A stretch of 64,000 nucleotides of DNA from Streptomyces sp. NBC_01232. Its GTDB lineage: Bacteria > Actinomycetota > Actinomycetes > Streptomycetales > Streptomycetaceae. Positions 7,294 to 15,568 of the stretch are shown piece after piece. The stretch's first letter is position 1. Each line of letters begins with the position of its first letter. The translations under genes and the position numbers were made by a program. Below the pieces are notes generated by a model that worked only from the letters and a program-made list of their open reading frames with translations, was not told the DNA's origin and searched no databases. The DNA lies in contig NZ_CP108518.1 in assembly GCF_035989885.1 (NCBI RefSeq), forward strand, positions 6,811,001 to 6,875,000, in the 5' to 3' direction.

Positions 7294-8931
7294 CTAGATC
7301 TCGGTGACCTTGCCGCCGGAGACCTCCAGGCGACGGGTCACGTGCACCGCGTCCAGCATGCGGCGGTCGTGGGTGACCAGGAGGAGGGTGCCCTCGTAGG
7401 CGTCGAGGGCGGCCTCCAGCTGCTCGATCGCCGGGAGGTCGAGGTGGTTGGTCGGCTCGTCCAGGACCAGCAGGTTCACCCCGCGGCCCTGGAGCAGGGC
7501 CAGCGCCGCACGGGTGCGCTCGCCCGGGGAGAGGGTGGCCGCCGGGCGCAGGACATGGGCCGCCTTGAGGCCGAACTTGGCCAGCAGAGTGCGGACTTCG
7601 GCCGGCTCGGTCTCGGGGACCGCCGCGCAGAAGGCCTCGAGAAGCGGTTCGTCGCCGAGGAACAGACCGCGCGCCTGGTCGACCTCGCCGACCAGGACGC
7701 CGGAGCCGAGGGTGGCGGAGCCGGAATCCGGGGTCACCCGGCCCAGCAGGACGGCGAGGAGCGTGGACTTGCCGGCGCCGTTGGCCCCGGTGATCGCCAC
7801 CCGGTCCGCCCAGTCGATCTGCAGGCTCGCCGGGCCGAAGGAGAAGTCCCCGCGCCGGACGGCCGCCTCGCGCAGGGTGGCCACCACCGCGCCGGAGCGC
7901 GGGGCGGTCGCGATCTCCATGCGCAGCTCCCACTCCTTGCGGGGCTCGTCGACGACGTCCAGCCGCTCGATCGCCCGCTGCGTCTGACGGGCCTTGGCGG
8001 CCTGCTTCTCGCTCGACTCGCCGCGCAGGTTCTTGCCGATCTTGTCGTTGTCGGAGGCCTTGCGGCGGGCGTTGCGCACGCCCTTGTCCATCCAGTTGCG
8101 CTGCATCTGGGCCCGGCCCTCGAGCGCCGACTTCTTCCCCGCGTACTCCTCGAACTCCTCGCGGGCGTGGTTGCGGGCGCGCTCGCGCTCCTCCAGGTAG
8201 GAGTCGTATCCGCCGCCGTAGAGGTTGATCTGCTGCTGGGCCAGGTCGAGTTCGAGGACCTTGGTGACCGTCCGGGTAAGGAACTCGCGGTCGTGGCTGA
8301 TCACGACGGTGCCGGCGCGCAGTCCCTTGACGAACCGCTCCAGCCGCTCCAGACCGTCGAGGTCGAGGTCGTTGGTGGGCTCGTCGAGCAGGAAGACGTC
8401 GTACCGGGAGAGGAGGAGCGAGGCCAGGCCCGCGCGGGCGGCCTGGCCGCCGGAGAGCGCCGTCATGGGCAGGTCGAGACCGACCGCGAGGCCGAGGTCG
8501 TCGGCGATCTCCTGGGCCCGCTCGTCGAGGTCGGCCCCGCCGAGGTTCAGCCACTGGTCCAGCGCGGTCGCGTACGCGTCGTCCGCACCCGGCGTCCCGT
8601 CCACCAGGCCCTGCGTCGCCTCGTCGAGCTCCGCCTGCGCTGCGGCCACGCCCGTACGGCGGGCCAGGAACTCGCGGACCGTCTCCTCGGGCCGGCGCTC
8701 CGGCTCCTGCGGGAGGTGACCGACGGCGGCGCCGGGCGGGGAGAGCCGCAGCTCACCGGTCTCGGGGGTGTCCAGGCCGGCGAGGAGCCGCAGCAGGGTC
8801 GACTTCCCGGCGCCGTTCACGCCGACGAGGCCGATGACGTCGCCGGGGGCGACGACGAGGTCGAGATCGGCGAAGAGGGTGCGCTCACCGTGCGCGGCGG
8901 TGAGCTTCTTGGCGACGAGGGTTGCAGTCAT
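7294..8931 (-). CDS. ABC-F family ATP-binding protein
   Basis: A 545-residue soluble protein with two ABC ATPase domains and no membrane helix. Walker A motifs are GVNGAGKST (near residue 37) and GANGAGKST (near 380); signature motifs are LSGGQ and LSPGE; Walker B ends are LLDEPTNDLD and VLDEPTNHLD. The domains are joined by a charged alpha-helical linker (about residues 240-315), the part that reaches the ribosomal peptidyl-transferase centre in ABC-F proteins. Members either rescue stalled ribosomes or protect them from antibiotics; sequence alone does not decide which. It is convergent with the oxidoreductase, 34 bases apart. Confidence 0.9.
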   Translation of the reverse strand: MTATLVAKKLTAAHGERTLFADLDLVVAPGDVIGLVGVNGAGKSTLLRLLAGLDTPETGELRLSPPGAAVGHLPQEPERRPEETVREFLARRTGVAAAQAELDEATQGLVDGTPGADDAYATALDQWLNLGGADLDERAQEIADDLGLAVGLDLPMTALSGGQAARAGLASLLLSRYDVFLLDEPTNDLDLDGLERLERFVKGLRAGTVVISHDREFLTRTVTKVLELDLAQQQINLYGGGYDSYLEERERARNHAREEFEEYAGKKSALEGRAQMQRNWMDKGVRNARRKASDNDKIGKNLRGESSEKQAAKARQTQRAIERLDVVDEPRKEWELRMEIATAPRSGAVVATLREAAVRRGDFSFGPASLQIDWADRVAITGANGAGKSTLLAVLLGRVTPDSGSATLGSGVLVGEVDQARGLFLGDEPLLEAFCAAVPETEPAEVRTLLAKFGLKAAHVLRPAATLSPGERTRAALALLQGRGVNLLVLDEPTNHLDLPAIEQLEAALDAYEGTLLLVTHDRRMLDAVHVTRRLEVSGGKVTEI

Positions 8932-9031
8932 GATGTGCCGATCCTATCCGCGCGCGGACGGGGCCCGGCATGGCCGGATAGGTGGGAAGCACGTCATTGC
9001 GGCCATCACGGCGGCGCAACACCATGGAGTC

Positions 9032-10003
9032 ATGTCCTCGCCGCCGCGCACCGTCCTCGTCCTCCTCTACGAAGGGGTCCAGAGCCTGGACGTGACCGGG
9101 CCGGTGGAGGTGTTCGCCGCGCTCGCCCGCTTTCCGGGGCGGGCAGGGTACGCGATCCGGACGGTGTCGCCGGGAGGCGGGCCCGTCCGCACCGGCAGCG
9201 GGCTGACCCTGGTGCCGGACGGGGAGCTGGAGAGCGCCCGCCCGGGGCCCGGGACCACGGTGCTGGTCCCCGGAGGGCGGTTCACCGCGGACTTCGAGCC
9301 CAGGCTCACCGACTGGCTCCGTACCCACGGGGGTGGAGCGGAGCGGCTGGTCTCCGTGTGCACGGGAGGACTGCTGCTGGCCGAGGCGGGGCTCCTGGAC
9401 GGACGGCGGGCGACGACCCACTGGTACGCCTGCGAGCGGATGGCGCGGGACTACCCGGCCGTCGCCGTCGACCCGGACCCGATCTACGTACGGGACGGAC
9501 CGGTGGCCACCTCGGCCGGGGTCACGGCGGGGATCGACCTCGCCCTGGCGCTGGTGGAGGAGGACCACGGGCAGGACGTCGCCCTGACGATCGCCCGGCA
9601 CCTGGTGGTGTTCCTGCGCCGGCCCGGCAACCAGGCACAGTTCAGCGCCCAGCTGTCGGCCCAGACCGCCCGCCGGGACCCGCTGCGGGACGTGCAGCAG
9701 TGGATCAGCGAGCACCCGGGGGAGGACCTGGGCGTCGAGCACCTCGCCGCCCGTGCCCGGCTGTCGCCGCGGCACTTCGCCCGGGCCTTCCGCGCCGAGA
9801 CCGGGGTCACGCCCGGCCGGTACGTCGAACGGGTGCGGGTGGACCACGCGCGTCGGCTGCTGGAGGAGAGCGGGGAAGGGATCGCGCAGATCGCCCGGGC
9901 CTGCGGCTACGGGACCCCGGAGGCGATGCGACGGGCGTTCCTGAGGACGCTCGGCCAGCCCCCCGCCGAGTACAGGCGCCGTTTCGGCACGGTCCGCCCC
10001 TGA
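9032..10003 (+). CDS. GlxA-type transcriptional regulator (DJ-1/PfpI domain plus AraC DNA-binding domain)
   Basis: A 323-residue protein. Residues about 7-185 form a DJ-1/PfpI (class I amidotransferase-like) fold with a cysteine in the nucleophile-elbow position (VSVCTGG). Residues about 215-320 form the AraC double helix-turn-helix (LSPRHFARAFRAETG and IAQIARACGYG). The ATG follows a weak GGAG. It is divergent from the ABC-F gene, 100 bases apart, and followed by a stand-alone DJ-1 protein that shares its N-terminal fold. This suggests a regulator-enzyme pair; the ligand is unknown. Confidence 0.88.
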   Translation: MSSPPRTVLVLLYEGVQSLDVTGPVEVFAALARFPGRAGYAIRTVSPGGGPVRTGSGLTLVPDGELESARPGPGTTVLVPGGRFTADFEPRLTDWLRTHGGGAERLVSVCTGGLLLAEAGLLDGRRATTHWYACERMARDYPAVAVDPDPIYVRDGPVATSAGVTAGIDLALALVEEDHGQDVALTIARHLVVFLRRPGNQAQFSAQLSAQTARRDPLRDVQQWISEHPGEDLGVEHLAARARLSPRHFARAFRAETGVTPGRYVERVRVDHARRLLEESGEGIAQIARACGYGTPEAMRRAFLRTLGQPPAEYRRRFGTVRP

Positions 10004-10086
10004 GGGCCGGCCCCGGCGTGCCCAGAAGAAGGAGCCGCCCCGCCCAGGGGACGGCGTCGTGTTCCGACCACCGCTCCGGAGGAGCC

Positions 10087-10716
10087 ATGCAGATCGCCGT
10101 ACTGCTCTACGACCACTTCACCGCCCTCGACGCCATCGGGCCCTTCGACACCCTCGGGCGGCTGACCGACGCCGAGGTCGTCTTCGTCTCCGAACGGCCG
10201 GGGCCCGTGCGGACCGACAACGGATCGCTCGCGCTCGTCGCCGACAAGGGGCTCGACGAGGTCACCCGGCCCGACATCGTCATCGTGCCCGGCGGGCCCC
10301 ATCCCGAGCGGGAGATGGCCAATCCCGTGGTCATGGACTGGCTGCGCACGGTCGACGCCACCACCACCTGGACCACCTCGGTGTGCACCGGTTCCCTGCT
10401 GCTGGCCGCCGCCGGGCTGCTCGACGGGCGGCGGGCCACCAGCCACTGGCTCTACCTGGACCAGCTGCCCGGGCACGGGGCCCGGCCCACGGGCGAGCGC
10501 GTGGTGTTCGACGGAAAGTACGTCACCGCCGCCGGGGTGTCCTCCGGGATCGACATGGGGCTCACCCTGCTCGGCCGGATCGCCGGCGACGACTTCGCCC
10601 GGGCCGTCCAGCTGATGACCGAGTACGACCCCCAGCCGCCCTACGACGCGGGCTCGCCCGACAAGGCCCCGGCCGCCCTCGTCGAGATGCTGCGGGGCAA
10701 CCACATGCCGGGCTGA
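10087..10716 (+). CDS. DJ-1/PfpI family protein
   Basis: A 209-residue single-domain DJ-1/PfpI protein with the nucleophile-elbow cysteine in SVCTGS (near residue 99) and the segment GLLDGRRATSHW also found in the regulator just upstream. GGAGGAG lies four bases ahead of the ATG. Relatives include isonitrile hydratases and glyoxalase-like enzymes; the reaction here is not determined. It is probably controlled by, or co-expressed with, the GlxA-type regulator 83 bases upstream, and is convergent with the enoyl-CoA hydratase gene. Confidence 0.87.
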   Translation: MQIAVLLYDHFTALDAIGPFDTLGRLTDAEVVFVSERPGPVRTDNGSLALVADKGLDEVTRPDIVIVPGGPHPEREMANPVVMDWLRTVDATTTWTTSVCTGSLLLAAAGLLDGRRATSHWLYLDQLPGHGARPTGERVVFDGKYVTAAGVSSGIDMGLTLLGRIAGDDFARAVQLMTEYDPQPPYDAGSPDKAPAALVEMLRGNHMPG

Positions 10717-10726
10717 GGGGTCGCCG

Positions 10727-11497
10727 TCACGGGGTCCAGGTGAAGAGCGGAGCGCGGCGCTCCAGGAACGCGGTGACCCCTTCCGCCGTGTCCTGACCCG
10801 CGGCCGCCCGGTCCTCCCAGTACGCGTCCCGGTCGGTCCGGCCGTCCGCGAACTCCTTGGCCGCCGCTTGGGTCAGCTGCGAGCGGGAGGCCAGGATCCG
10901 GGTGAACTCCGCCACGCGTCCGTCGAGTCGACCGGCCGGCAGCAGCTCGTTCAGGAATCCCGCGCGCAGCGCCGCCTCCGCGCCGATCAGCTCCGCGGAG
11001 AAGAGGAGGTACTTGGCCCACGCGGGGCCGACCAGGGACGCCAGCCTGCGGGTGGAGGAGGCCGGGTAGACGATGCCCAGCCTGGCCGGGGTCACGCCGA
11101 ACGAGGACCCCTCCTCGGCGAAGCGCAGGTCGCAGGCGGCCGCCAGCTGGCTGCCGCCGCCCACGCAGAAGCCGCGGATCGCCGCCAGCGTGGGCTTGGG
11201 GAAGGCGGCCAGGGCCTCCTCGGCCGCCACGGCCAGGGCCCGCGGGTCGTCCTCCCCGGCGGCCCCGGCCTCCCCGGTCAGGGAGGAGATGTCGGCGCCC
11301 GCGCAGAAGGTCGCTCCGGCCCCGGTCAGCACGAGCGTCCGTACCGCCGGGTCCTTCGCCAGGTCCGTCAGCAGCTCCGGGAGCGCCCGCCACATGGCGG
11401 CGGTCATGGCGTTGCGCTTGGCGGGGTGGGAGATGACGACGGTGGCCACCCCGTCGGCGACCGTGTGGAGGAGGGCTGCGTCCTGGGCTGCGTCCAT
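10727..11497 (-). CDS. Enoyl-CoA hydratase/isomerase family protein
   Basis: A 256-residue crotonase-fold protein. The first oxyanion-hole region (HPAKRNAMT, then AGATFCAGADISSL) and the second (FCVGGGSQLAAACDLRFA) are both clear. The crotonase glutamate positions are only partly conserved, so a hydratase role is likely but not certain; isomerase, hydrolase or decarboxylase roles are possible. The ATG at 11497 gives a normal length; the frame remains open far upstream but that part has no homology. Confidence 0.85.
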   Translation of the reverse strand: MDAAQDAALLHTVADGVATVVISHPAKRNAMTAAMWRALPELLTDLAKDPAVRTLVLTGAGATFCAGADISSLTGEAGAAGEDDPRALAVAAEEALAAFPKPTLAAIRGFCVGGGSQLAAACDLRFAEEGSSFGVTPARLGIVYPASSTRRLASLVGPAWAKYLLFSAELIGAEAALRAGFLNELLPAGRLDGRVAEFTRILASRSQLTQAAAKEFADGRTDRDAYWEDRAAAGQDTAEGVTAFLERRAPLFTWTP

Positions 11498-11572
11498 GCG
11501 CCGGATGCTATCCCGGGCGGTCGTACCTATGATCAAGGGAGTCCGTCGGGGGTGCGAGGAGGTGGCGCGTCC

Positions 11573-12265
11573 ATGGGCACAGACCGTGCAGACCGCACCG
11601 GGGCGAGGGTCGGGGGCCCCGAACCGCAGCGGGAGAAGAAGAAGCTCAGCCGCAGCTTCGCGATGATGACCGGGCTCGGAGTGGTTCTGGTGCTGGCCGG
11701 TCTGGTCGGACTGGTCTACACGGGCCTGGCCACGCTCACCACGATGTTCCTCTTCGGCTGGCTGCTGCTGATCGGCGGTGTGGTGGGCCTGCTGCAGGCC
11801 GTGCAGTCCCGCAGGAGCAATTACTTCTGGCTCGCCGTCGTCGTCGCCGCGATCAACCTCGCCGCGGGTTTCGTGATCCTTCGCCGCCCCGAGGCGAGCG
11901 CCGAGGCGCTGACGATGTTCGCCGCGCTCCTCTTCCTCATCGGTGGACTGTTCCGGCTGGTCGGAGCGCTGGTGGTGCGTGGATCCCATTTCGGGCTCGC
12001 GGTCGTCCAGGGCGCCTTCGGCATCCTGCTGGGGTTCCTGATCCTCTCCAACTGGCCCGGCAACAGTCTGTACGTGATCGGAACCTTCTTCTCCCTCGCC
12101 CTGCTGTTCGACGGGCTGAGCCTGGTGGCCATGGGCATGGGGTCCCGGCGCATCCTGGGGTTGGTCAGGGAGGACGAGGTCACGGAGGAGGCCGGCGCCG
12201 CGGACGGGGCGGGCGAGGCGGCCGAGAAGCGTCCGACAGAAGATCAGGAACAGTCGAACAACTGA
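11573..12265 (+). CDS. HdeD family (DUF308) membrane protein
   Basis: A 230-residue protein with a charged N-terminus, then six hydrophobic segments between about residues 28 and 200 arranged in the paired-helix repeat of the HdeD/DUF308 family (for example LFGWLLLIGGVVGLLQAV and FAALLFLIGGLFRLVGAL). The C-terminus is acidic and disordered. GAGGAGG lies upstream of the ATG at 11573. HdeD in enterobacteria is linked to acid resistance; in actinomycetes the function is unknown. Confidence 0.85.
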   Translation: MGTDRADRTGARVGGPEPQREKKKLSRSFAMMTGLGVVLVLAGLVGLVYTGLATLTTMFLFGWLLLIGGVVGLLQAVQSRRSNYFWLAVVVAAINLAAGFVILRRPEASAEALTMFAALLFLIGGLFRLVGALVVRGSHFGLAVVQGAFGILLGFLILSNWPGNSLYVIGTFFSLALLFDGLSLVAMGMGSRRILGLVREDEVTEEAGAADGAGEAAEKRPTEDQEQSNN

Positions 12266-12304
12266 CTCCGTCATACGCCAGTGGTCAGAAAGTGTCCTAT
12301 AGGC

Positions 12305-12321
12305 GCTGACTTCTGGTCAGC
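12305..12321. repeat. Short inverted repeat between hdeD-like gene and ATPase gene
   Basis: GCTGAC and GTCAGC are separated by five bases, 75 bases upstream of the anti-sigma-like gene. It could be a weak terminator of the gene to the left or an operator for the gene to the right. Confidence 0.35.
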
Positions 12322-12395
12322 AGTCGGGTCCGGACCAGCCCGTTCACCACTCTTGTCGCGTGGAGACGATCGAGCGTGAAGACGGGGGACGGAAG

Positions 12396-12905
12396 ATGGA
12401 TGTCAGCGGGAGCGTCCCGCCAGCCAAGGAGGGTGAGGCGGAGGCTCCGGCCGACCCCCTCGCCTACGAGGGAGTGTGGAGGTTCACCGCGCCCGCGGTT
12501 GAAGAATCCGTTCCGCAGGCCCGCCGCGCGGTCAGGGACCTGCTCGGGCGCCAGGGGGTGCCGGCCCATCAGGACCTGGTGTACTCCCTGCTCCTGATCG
12601 TCTCCGAACTGGTGACGAACTCGGTCCGGCACGCAGCCCTGCTCTCGCCGGAGGTCGCGGTCGAGGTCGCGATCGGCCGCGCGTGGGTACGGGTGGCGGT
12701 CGAGGACAACCACCCCTACCGCCCCAAGGCACTGGAGGCCGACTTCGGCCAGACCGGCGGCCGGGGTCTGCTCCTGGTACGGGAGGTCACCCTGGAGGCC
12801 GGCGGTGTCTGCGACGTCGAGCACACCTCGACCGGCGGCAAGGTGATCTGGGCCGCCCTGCCCCTCACCGCCCCGCCGCTCACCGCCCCGCCGGCCGCCC
12901 GCTGA
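12396..12905 (+). CDS. ATP-binding protein, RsbW-like anti-sigma/HATPase domain
   Basis: A 169-residue single-domain HATPase_c protein of the kind very numerous in Streptomyces. The N box is LIVSELVTNSVRHA (about residues 69-82) and the G box is TGGRGLLLV (about 120-128). There is no transmembrane segment or phosphoacceptor domain. The ATG at 12396 follows GGGGGAC; an in-frame GTG 36 bases upstream is an alternative. Relatives bind sigma factors or anti-anti-sigma proteins, but the partner is not encoded nearby. Confidence 0.85.
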   Translation: MDVSGSVPPAKEGEAEAPADPLAYEGVWRFTAPAVEESVPQARRAVRDLLGRQGVPAHQDLVYSLLLIVSELVTNSVRHAALLSPEVAVEVAIGRAWVRVAVEDNHPYRPKALEADFGQTGGRGLLLVREVTLEAGGVCDVEHTSTGGKVIWAALPLTAPPLTAPPAAR

Positions 12906-13015
12906 GCGGCGGCCGGCGCGGCGGCAGGGCCGCGCAGCGGCGGACGGCGGAACAGCGGGAGGGCTCAGGAGCGGGACGAACAGCGGGACGGCGGAACAGC
13001 GGGACGGCGTACGGG

Positions 13016-13615
13016 CTACCAGCCCGCCGCGTCGCCGGTCAGTTCGCGGATCGCGGGCCGTGCCGCGTCGAGCACGGTCATGAACCAGGCCGAGAACGGA
13101 ACTTCCGTGTGCCGCTTCGCCAGTTCCTCGGCGGTGACGAAGGCGGTGTCCTCGACCTCCTCCGGATCCGGCCGTACGGCGGCCTGCGCAAGTCCCACGA
13201 ACAGGTGATTGAACTCCTGCTCCACCAGACCCGATGCGGGGTCCGGATGGTTGTAGCGCACGGTTCCCGCCTGCGCGAGCAGCGAGGGCGACAGCCCCAG
13301 CTCCTCGTGGGTCCGCCGCGCCGCGGCCGCGAACGGCGACTCCCCGGGGTAGGGGTGACCGCAACAGGTGTTCGACCAGACGCCGGGGGAGTGGTACTTC
13401 CCGAGGGCCCGCTGCTGGAGCAGCAGACGGCCCTGCTCGTCGAAGAGGAACACGGAGAACGCCCGGTGCAACTGCCCGGGCGCCTGATGGGCGGAGAGCT
13501 TCTCCGCCGTGCCGATGGTGTTGCCGGACTCGTCGACCAGTTCGAGCATGATCGGTTCTTGAGTACCGGTGCCGTTGGACGCGCTGTTCGCGGCGGTGGC
13601 TGGTGTGGTCGGCAT
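13016..13615 (-). CDS. idi: Isopentenyl-diphosphate delta-isomerase, type I
   Basis: A 199-residue Nudix-fold isomerase converting isopentenyl diphosphate to dimethylallyl diphosphate. Hallmarks are SNTCCGHP, which holds the catalytic cysteine, the metal-binding histidines, and the degenerate Nudix box with RRTHEELG; the second catalytic glutamate lies in the EEVED segment. The ATG at 13615 is preceded by GAAGG at six bases, which favours it over an ATG two codons upstream that would sit directly on that sequence. It supplies the isoprenoid pool used by the hopanoid operon 7 kb away but is a separate transcription unit. Confidence 0.93.
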   Translation of the reverse strand: MPTTPATAANSASNGTGTQEPIMLELVDESGNTIGTAEKLSAHQAPGQLHRAFSVFLFDEQGRLLLQQRALGKYHSPGVWSNTCCGHPYPGESPFAAAARRTHEELGLSPSLLAQAGTVRYNHPDPASGLVEQEFNHLFVGLAQAAVRPDPEEVEDTAFVTAEELAKRHTEVPFSAWFMTVLDAARPAIRELTGDAAGW

Positions 13616-13825
13616 ACCCATCCTTCGCTTCGGACTTCGGCCCTCAGTCTGCCGTACAAAAGCGGCTTGTCCCCACTTCGGAGATCCGCGCATGTCCGCC
13701 CCCCGCCGCGTGCTAGGGGGTGCCTTGTCGATCACGCCGGGCTCGCGGGCCCGATCGGCAGGACACCCCTCGGGCGACAGGGGGCGGATCACTCACGCGT
13801 CACGTCGCATGACGTCGCGCAGCCG

Positions 13826-15196
13826 TCAGACGCCGAACGGGGCCGGATACCTGATCGTCCCCGACGGCACCGGAACGCGATCGTCCAGCACCAGCGCCAT
13901 CATCGCCTCGTCCGGCACCTCGAACGGTGCCCGGATCCCGAAGTGCGACGCCGGTACGAAACCGAAGCGCGGATAGTACGCCGGGTGTCCGAGGACGAGG
14001 ACCAGTGACTCCCCGCGCTCCCGGGCGGCCGCGAGCAGCGCCCGTACGACCGAGCTGCCCGCGCCCGAGCGCTGCAGCGCGGGATCGGCCGCCACCGGTG
14101 CGAGGGCGAGCGCCGGGGCGCCGTCGACCTCGCACCGGGTCAGCAGGGCGTGCGCCGCCACCGACCCGTCCGGGGCCTCGGCCACGTACGACAGTCCGGG
14201 CAGCCAGGAGCCGTCCGCGCGCAGCGCGTCCACGAGGTCGGCCTCCAGCGGCGTCTCGAACGCCGCCAGGTTGACCTCCCGTACGGCGGCCGCGTCGGCC
14301 GCGGTCTCCGGGCGGGCGGGCCAGGCGTCGCCGTCCCCGGCGGTCACCGGGCGCAGGACGTAGCCCGTGTACCCGTACTCGTGGCCGTGGCGGGCCCGTA
14401 CGTCGAGCTCCTCGCGCGTCGCGGCCAGTGCCCTCGCCATGGCGGGGCCGGCCGCGACGGTCCGGTCGCGGACCCGCTCGGCGAGCGGGCCGTAGTACTC
14501 GGCCCAGTCCGAGTCGGGCAGGTCGTGCACGCCGAGCACCCGGTACCCGGCGGCCTGGGCGGCCGCGAGGTTGCCGGCGGTGGTGCGCAGCGCGCAGTGC
14601 GGGTCCCAGAAGGCGCGGGCGCCGGCGGACGGTTCGGGGGCCGACCACTGGCACTCGGTCAGGACGAGAGTGCCGCCCGGGGCGAGCAGCCGCTTCCACC
14701 GCGCGAGCGCGGCGTCGAAGCCGAGGATGTAGGCGGAGCCCTCCGCCCAGACGAGGTCGAAGGAACCGTCCTCGAAGCCCCCCTGCGGGAGGGCGCCCAT
14801 GTCGGCCTCTACCGTGCGGACCCGGTCGGCGAGCCCGCGGGCCGCGGCGGCCGTACGGAGCTCGCCGAGGAAGGGGGCGTGCAGGTCGACGGCGGTCACC
14901 TCGGCGCCGCCGCTCCCCGGTCCGCCCGTGCCCGGTCCGCCCGCCTCGGCGGCGAGCAGCAGGGCGCTGCGGCCCGGACCGCAGCCCAGGTCGAGGACGC
15001 GCGGCCGCTCGGGCAGCGGTCCGCACAGGGACAGCAGGTGGCGGGTGGTCGCGTCGGAGCCCGGAGCCTGCCGGGGCAGGCCGTGGTGAAGGGCGAAGAA
15101 GGCGCGCGTGAAATCGTCGGCACCATCGAACTCGTCGTTGATGTCGCCGTTGGTGTCGTCGATGAAGTCTTCGTCGAAGGTATTGCTGTCGGTCAA
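13826..15196 (-). CDS. Fusion of SAM-dependent methyltransferase and GNAT acetyltransferase
   Basis: A 456-residue protein of two enzymes. Residues about 20-280 are a class I methyltransferase with motif I VLDLGCGPGR, an acidic motif II (VTAVDLHAP) and a post-motif with WAEGSAYILGF. Residues about 295-450 are a GNAT N-acetyltransferase domain with the acetyl-CoA loop region LQRSGAGSSVVRALL and the HPAYYPRFGF signature of YhbS-like acetyltransferases. The start is probably the TTG at 15196, preceded by AAGGG; a GTG at 15370 would add 58 residues with no homology. The substrate is unknown. The fusion suggests that the two activities act on one substrate. Confidence 0.8.
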   Translation of the reverse strand: MTDSNTFDEDFIDDTNGDINDEFDGADDFTRAFFALHHGLPRQAPGSDATTRHLLSLCGPLPERPRVLDLGCGPGRSALLLAAEAGGPGTGGPGSGGAEVTAVDLHAPFLGELRTAAAARGLADRVRTVEADMGALPQGGFEDGSFDLVWAEGSAYILGFDAALARWKRLLAPGGTLVLTECQWSAPEPSAGARAFWDPHCALRTTAGNLAAAQAAGYRVLGVHDLPDSDWAEYYGPLAERVRDRTVAAGPAMARALAATREELDVRARHGHEYGYTGYVLRPVTAGDGDAWPARPETAADAAAVREVNLAAFETPLEADLVDALRADGSWLPGLSYVAEAPDGSVAAHALLTRCEVDGAPALALAPVAADPALQRSGAGSSVVRALLAAARERGESLVLVLGHPAYYPRFGFVPASHFGIRAPFEVPDEAMMALVLDDRVPVPSGTIRYPAPFGV

Positions 15197-15568
15197 CGTG
15201 AACCCTTGAAACGGGGGCTCCGGCCGACGAGGGCCCAGCTGTGTGATCAGGCCCGGCCGGATGCCCGGAAGGAATGGGGGATGCACCGGAGTTCGCTGCG
15301 CATGGCCGCGACCACTACGACGGTCATCAACCCACCTCTTTCCACTCGACACGTTCAGGGGCGTGTCCACCGTAACATCCGGGCCGTTTGTGGTACCGCG
15401 CCGTGATCGTCAATGATGATCCGAACCCGGCCGGTGGGCCCGAATATTCGGCTTATCGGGGCGTAAACGGGTGATGAACCCCTGCTTCCATTCATCCGAT
15501 AGCCTCTGCCGACGTGCCGCCTCCCCATCAGGCGCGCGTTCGGAATCCGTTACAAGGAGTGAGTTCGT
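15197..15568. promoter_or_regulatory. Divergent intergenic region, 372 bases
   Basis: It separates the methyltransferase-GNAT gene from the surface-polymer operon and must hold promoters for both. The part from about 15400 to 15470 is less GC-rich than its surroundings. AAGGAG at 15554-15559 is the ribosome binding site of the rightward operon. No confident -35/-10 pair, operator or RNA was recognised. Confidence 0.4.

Noticed and set aside
7090..10716. A very long open frame on the + strand spanning about 1,200 codons
   Set aside because: Most of it is antisense to the clear ABC-F gene and runs through the DJ-1 genes; only the last part (10087-10716) is real. Long chance frames are normal at this GC content.
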